From Priapulus caudatus (taxonomy: Eukaryota > Priapulida > Priapulimorpha > Priapulimorphida > Priapulidae), in NCBI RefSeq assembly GCF_000485595.1, contig NW_014579302.1, forward strand, positions 3,245 to 33,790: a stretch of 30,546 nt of DNA. Reading direction: 5' to 3'. Shown here one piece after another: positions 29,375 to 30,546 of this stretch. The notes beneath the pieces are model-generated. The model worked only from the letters and a program-made list of their open reading frames with translations, searched no databases and was not told where the DNA came from. A program made the position numbers and the translations under genes. Each line of letters begins with the position of its first letter. The stretch's first letter is position 1.

Positions 29375-29462
29375 ACTAGCCAGCCAGAAAGTAAACACAG
29401 GCTACTCAGGGGCTACTCACACACGCGCGCCATCTGACGGCCGCTTCCAGTGCGGTGACTCC
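29375..29462 (-). repeat. right terminal inverted repeat of the transposon
   Basis: Reverse complement starts GGAGTCACCGC, then CAGATGGCGC, GTGT, GAGTAGCC (twice) and TGTTTACTT, parallel to the left end. Confidence 0.75.
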
Positions 29463-29464
29463 AT
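29463..29464. repeat. target-site duplication AT, right
   Basis: AT directly after the right TIR. Confidence 0.6.
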
Positions 29465-30546
29465 AGAGTTGTATAAATATGAGAACAGACCACTATTAAA
29501 TTCTCCATAGGATCCTATACTTAAGAATTGAATTTCAGGAGCTGAAAAATTGTATTTCGGTCGTTTTCGGCCGAGTGGCAATATTAAAGCTAGGTAGCCA
29601 TGTACTTCAGCTGTGCACCATTAGAATTATGACATATGTTGTCCGGCGTTTTTAAAAAATATCGCATATTTACTAATCGACACCACATTTGTGCCTGAAA
29701 AACAGTCGCGCAGTCGAATGGGGGTACAATTGAAAGAATTCGTTTTATATACCAGTAACATCCACCCATCTCCATGTGCATGTCATTGACACACACGATA
29801 GCCAGCGCTAAATTAATGCAGCCACAAAACGTCGCGTCAGCTTTAGTGCACCGAGCTGCGGGCACTCCGTATTGGTCGGCCGATGACGCGTCACATCCTC
29901 TAACCTAACAGGGTAATGAACCGGTAGTGATTTAATAGTGGTTCACGTGGTCTGTATAGAAACGGTTTTTTCTCGGATCTGTCAAACGCATAAATTGCGC
30001 GGACAAACCCGCTGCCACACGGTCGTGCACAATCTTGTGTAATTCCGGCTGTTCTGGTTTTGAGTTTTGGCGAGTTTCTTCGACCCCACGCCTCCGGCTG
30101 CAAGGCGATTTCGGTGCCCCTGCTTTGCGGAATGCAAGTCCGGTGGCATAGTTCGGTGAGTAGTCGGCTAGAGTTGAAATAGAATCATTTATGAAGAAAA
30201 TTGCAGTCACCTATGCGAAACTTGATATTCTATTGAGATCAATAAAAAAAATTTTAAAAAATCGACGTCGATTTCGATTTTTTCGGTCATTTCGAATGCC
30301 CATGATCAGACATAAAAAACGGCTTGTCATTTTGCATGGATTGAATATTTCTGAAATAAAAGGCTTTTTTCTGAAATTTGTTGCTAAACGCACGGCACGT
30401 GTGTTTGTTGGATTTGGTTGCTCTTGCCAAAATTAGCACTCGGAAGCAATCGCGTATTTTTTATAGCATTAAAGCGACCTGGTGGGAATTGTACACCAGG
30501 GGCGCTATACATCATAGTTGTCTGAATTAAGTATATTGGGTAAAGC
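29465..30546. other. flanking DNA without a recognised gene
   Basis: About 1.1 kb outside the transposon. Apart from the unassigned minus-strand frame at 29932-30210, I see only an AT-rich stretch near 30240-30290 with an AATCGACGTCGATT palindrome and a small CCTGGTG...CACCAGG hairpin at 30479-30500. Confidence 0.4.
29932..30210 (-). CDS. unassigned open frame, possible terminal exon
   Basis: 92 codons ending at TAA, with a balanced, charged composition (segments SRRRGVEETRQNSKPEQPEL and HDRVAAGLSAQFMRLTDPRK) that looks more protein-like than other frames here. A possible acceptor TTTCAACTCTAG lies near 30168, so the real coding part may begin at about 30165. I recognise no domain. It could be the last exon of a gene lying to the right, or chance. 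Confidence 0.25.
   Translation of the reverse strand: MTAIFFINDSISTLADYSPNYATGLAFRKAGAPKSPCSRRRGVEETRQNSKPEQPELHKIVHDRVAAGLSAQFMRLTDPRKNRFYTDHVNHY

Larger units (their letters stand above)
23039..29462. mobile_element. ISL2EU-type DNA transposon, two convergent genes
   Basis: A 6.4-kb element with imperfect inverted ends, a 2-bp AT target duplication, a plus-strand SAP-SWIM-YqaJ gene (23165-26014) and a minus-strand THAP/DDE transposase gene (29326-26442), their 3' ends about 430 bp apart. From memory, ISL2EU elements in Repbase-type classifications combine a DDE transposase with a YqaJ-domain protein and make 2-bp duplications, so this layout fits. The copy is dead (one nonsense codon, two frameshifts, one insertion), but both genes and both ends are still recognisable, so the insertion is moderately recent. 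Confidence 0.8.

Overview
The window is animal genomic DNA: spliced genes with GT-AG introns, THAP, SWIM and SET domains, eukaryotic transposon families, long microsatellites and TTAGGG-type telomere-like hexamers. A marine invertebrate (cnidarian, lophotrochozoan or invertebrate deuterostome) fits best. I cannot name the species. It is repeat-rich accessory sequence, and no gene in it is clearly complete and intact.

Layout. Bases 1-2030 hold microsatellites and two degraded copies (R1, R2) of a dispersed block. Bases 2031-3890 have no recognisable gene but contain an AT-rich cluster of ATCGAT palindromes. Bases about 3925-12265 (copy A) and 12425-20045 (copy B) are the same segment twice in direct orientation. 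In order, each holds: the R block with a GTCC microsatellite, a gag/zinc-knuckle retroelement remnant, long hairpins, three foldback elements with telomere-like hexamers in their arms, a hAT-like end motif, a GTGC and a CT microsatellite, one exon of a KMT5A/SETD8-like SET methyltransferase (+ strand), and the 3' end of a minus-strand gene of a large uncharacterised animal family. Copy A is about 9% longer and peppered with 1-3 base insertions, like an uncorrected single-pass long read, so the duplication may be an assembly artefact. In copy B the minus-strand gene continues to about 22190 as a frameshifted pseudogene.

Bases 22360-22627 are a small foldback MITE, and 22690-23020 a dispersed repeat with an internal tandem duplication. 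Bases 23039-29462 form a near-complete DNA transposon that I assign to the ISL2EU group: imperfect TIRs, an AT target-site duplication, a plus-strand five-exon gene for a SAP-SWIM-YqaJ nuclease protein, and a convergent minus-strand two-exon gene for a THAP-DDE transposase. Both genes are dead: a premature stop in the first; two frameshifts and an inserted element in the second. The inserted MITE-like element (26502-27876) has perfect 16-bp termini and a 7-bp duplication. Removing it and one copy of the duplication restores the transposase C-terminal reading frame. Bases 29465-30546 show no recognised gene.

The most biologically interesting items are the two-gene transposon and its nested insertion, the telomere-repeat foldback trio, and the uncharacterised minus-strand family with EADT/DTDVV-type motifs. 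The most important technical item is the probable false duplication of copy A.
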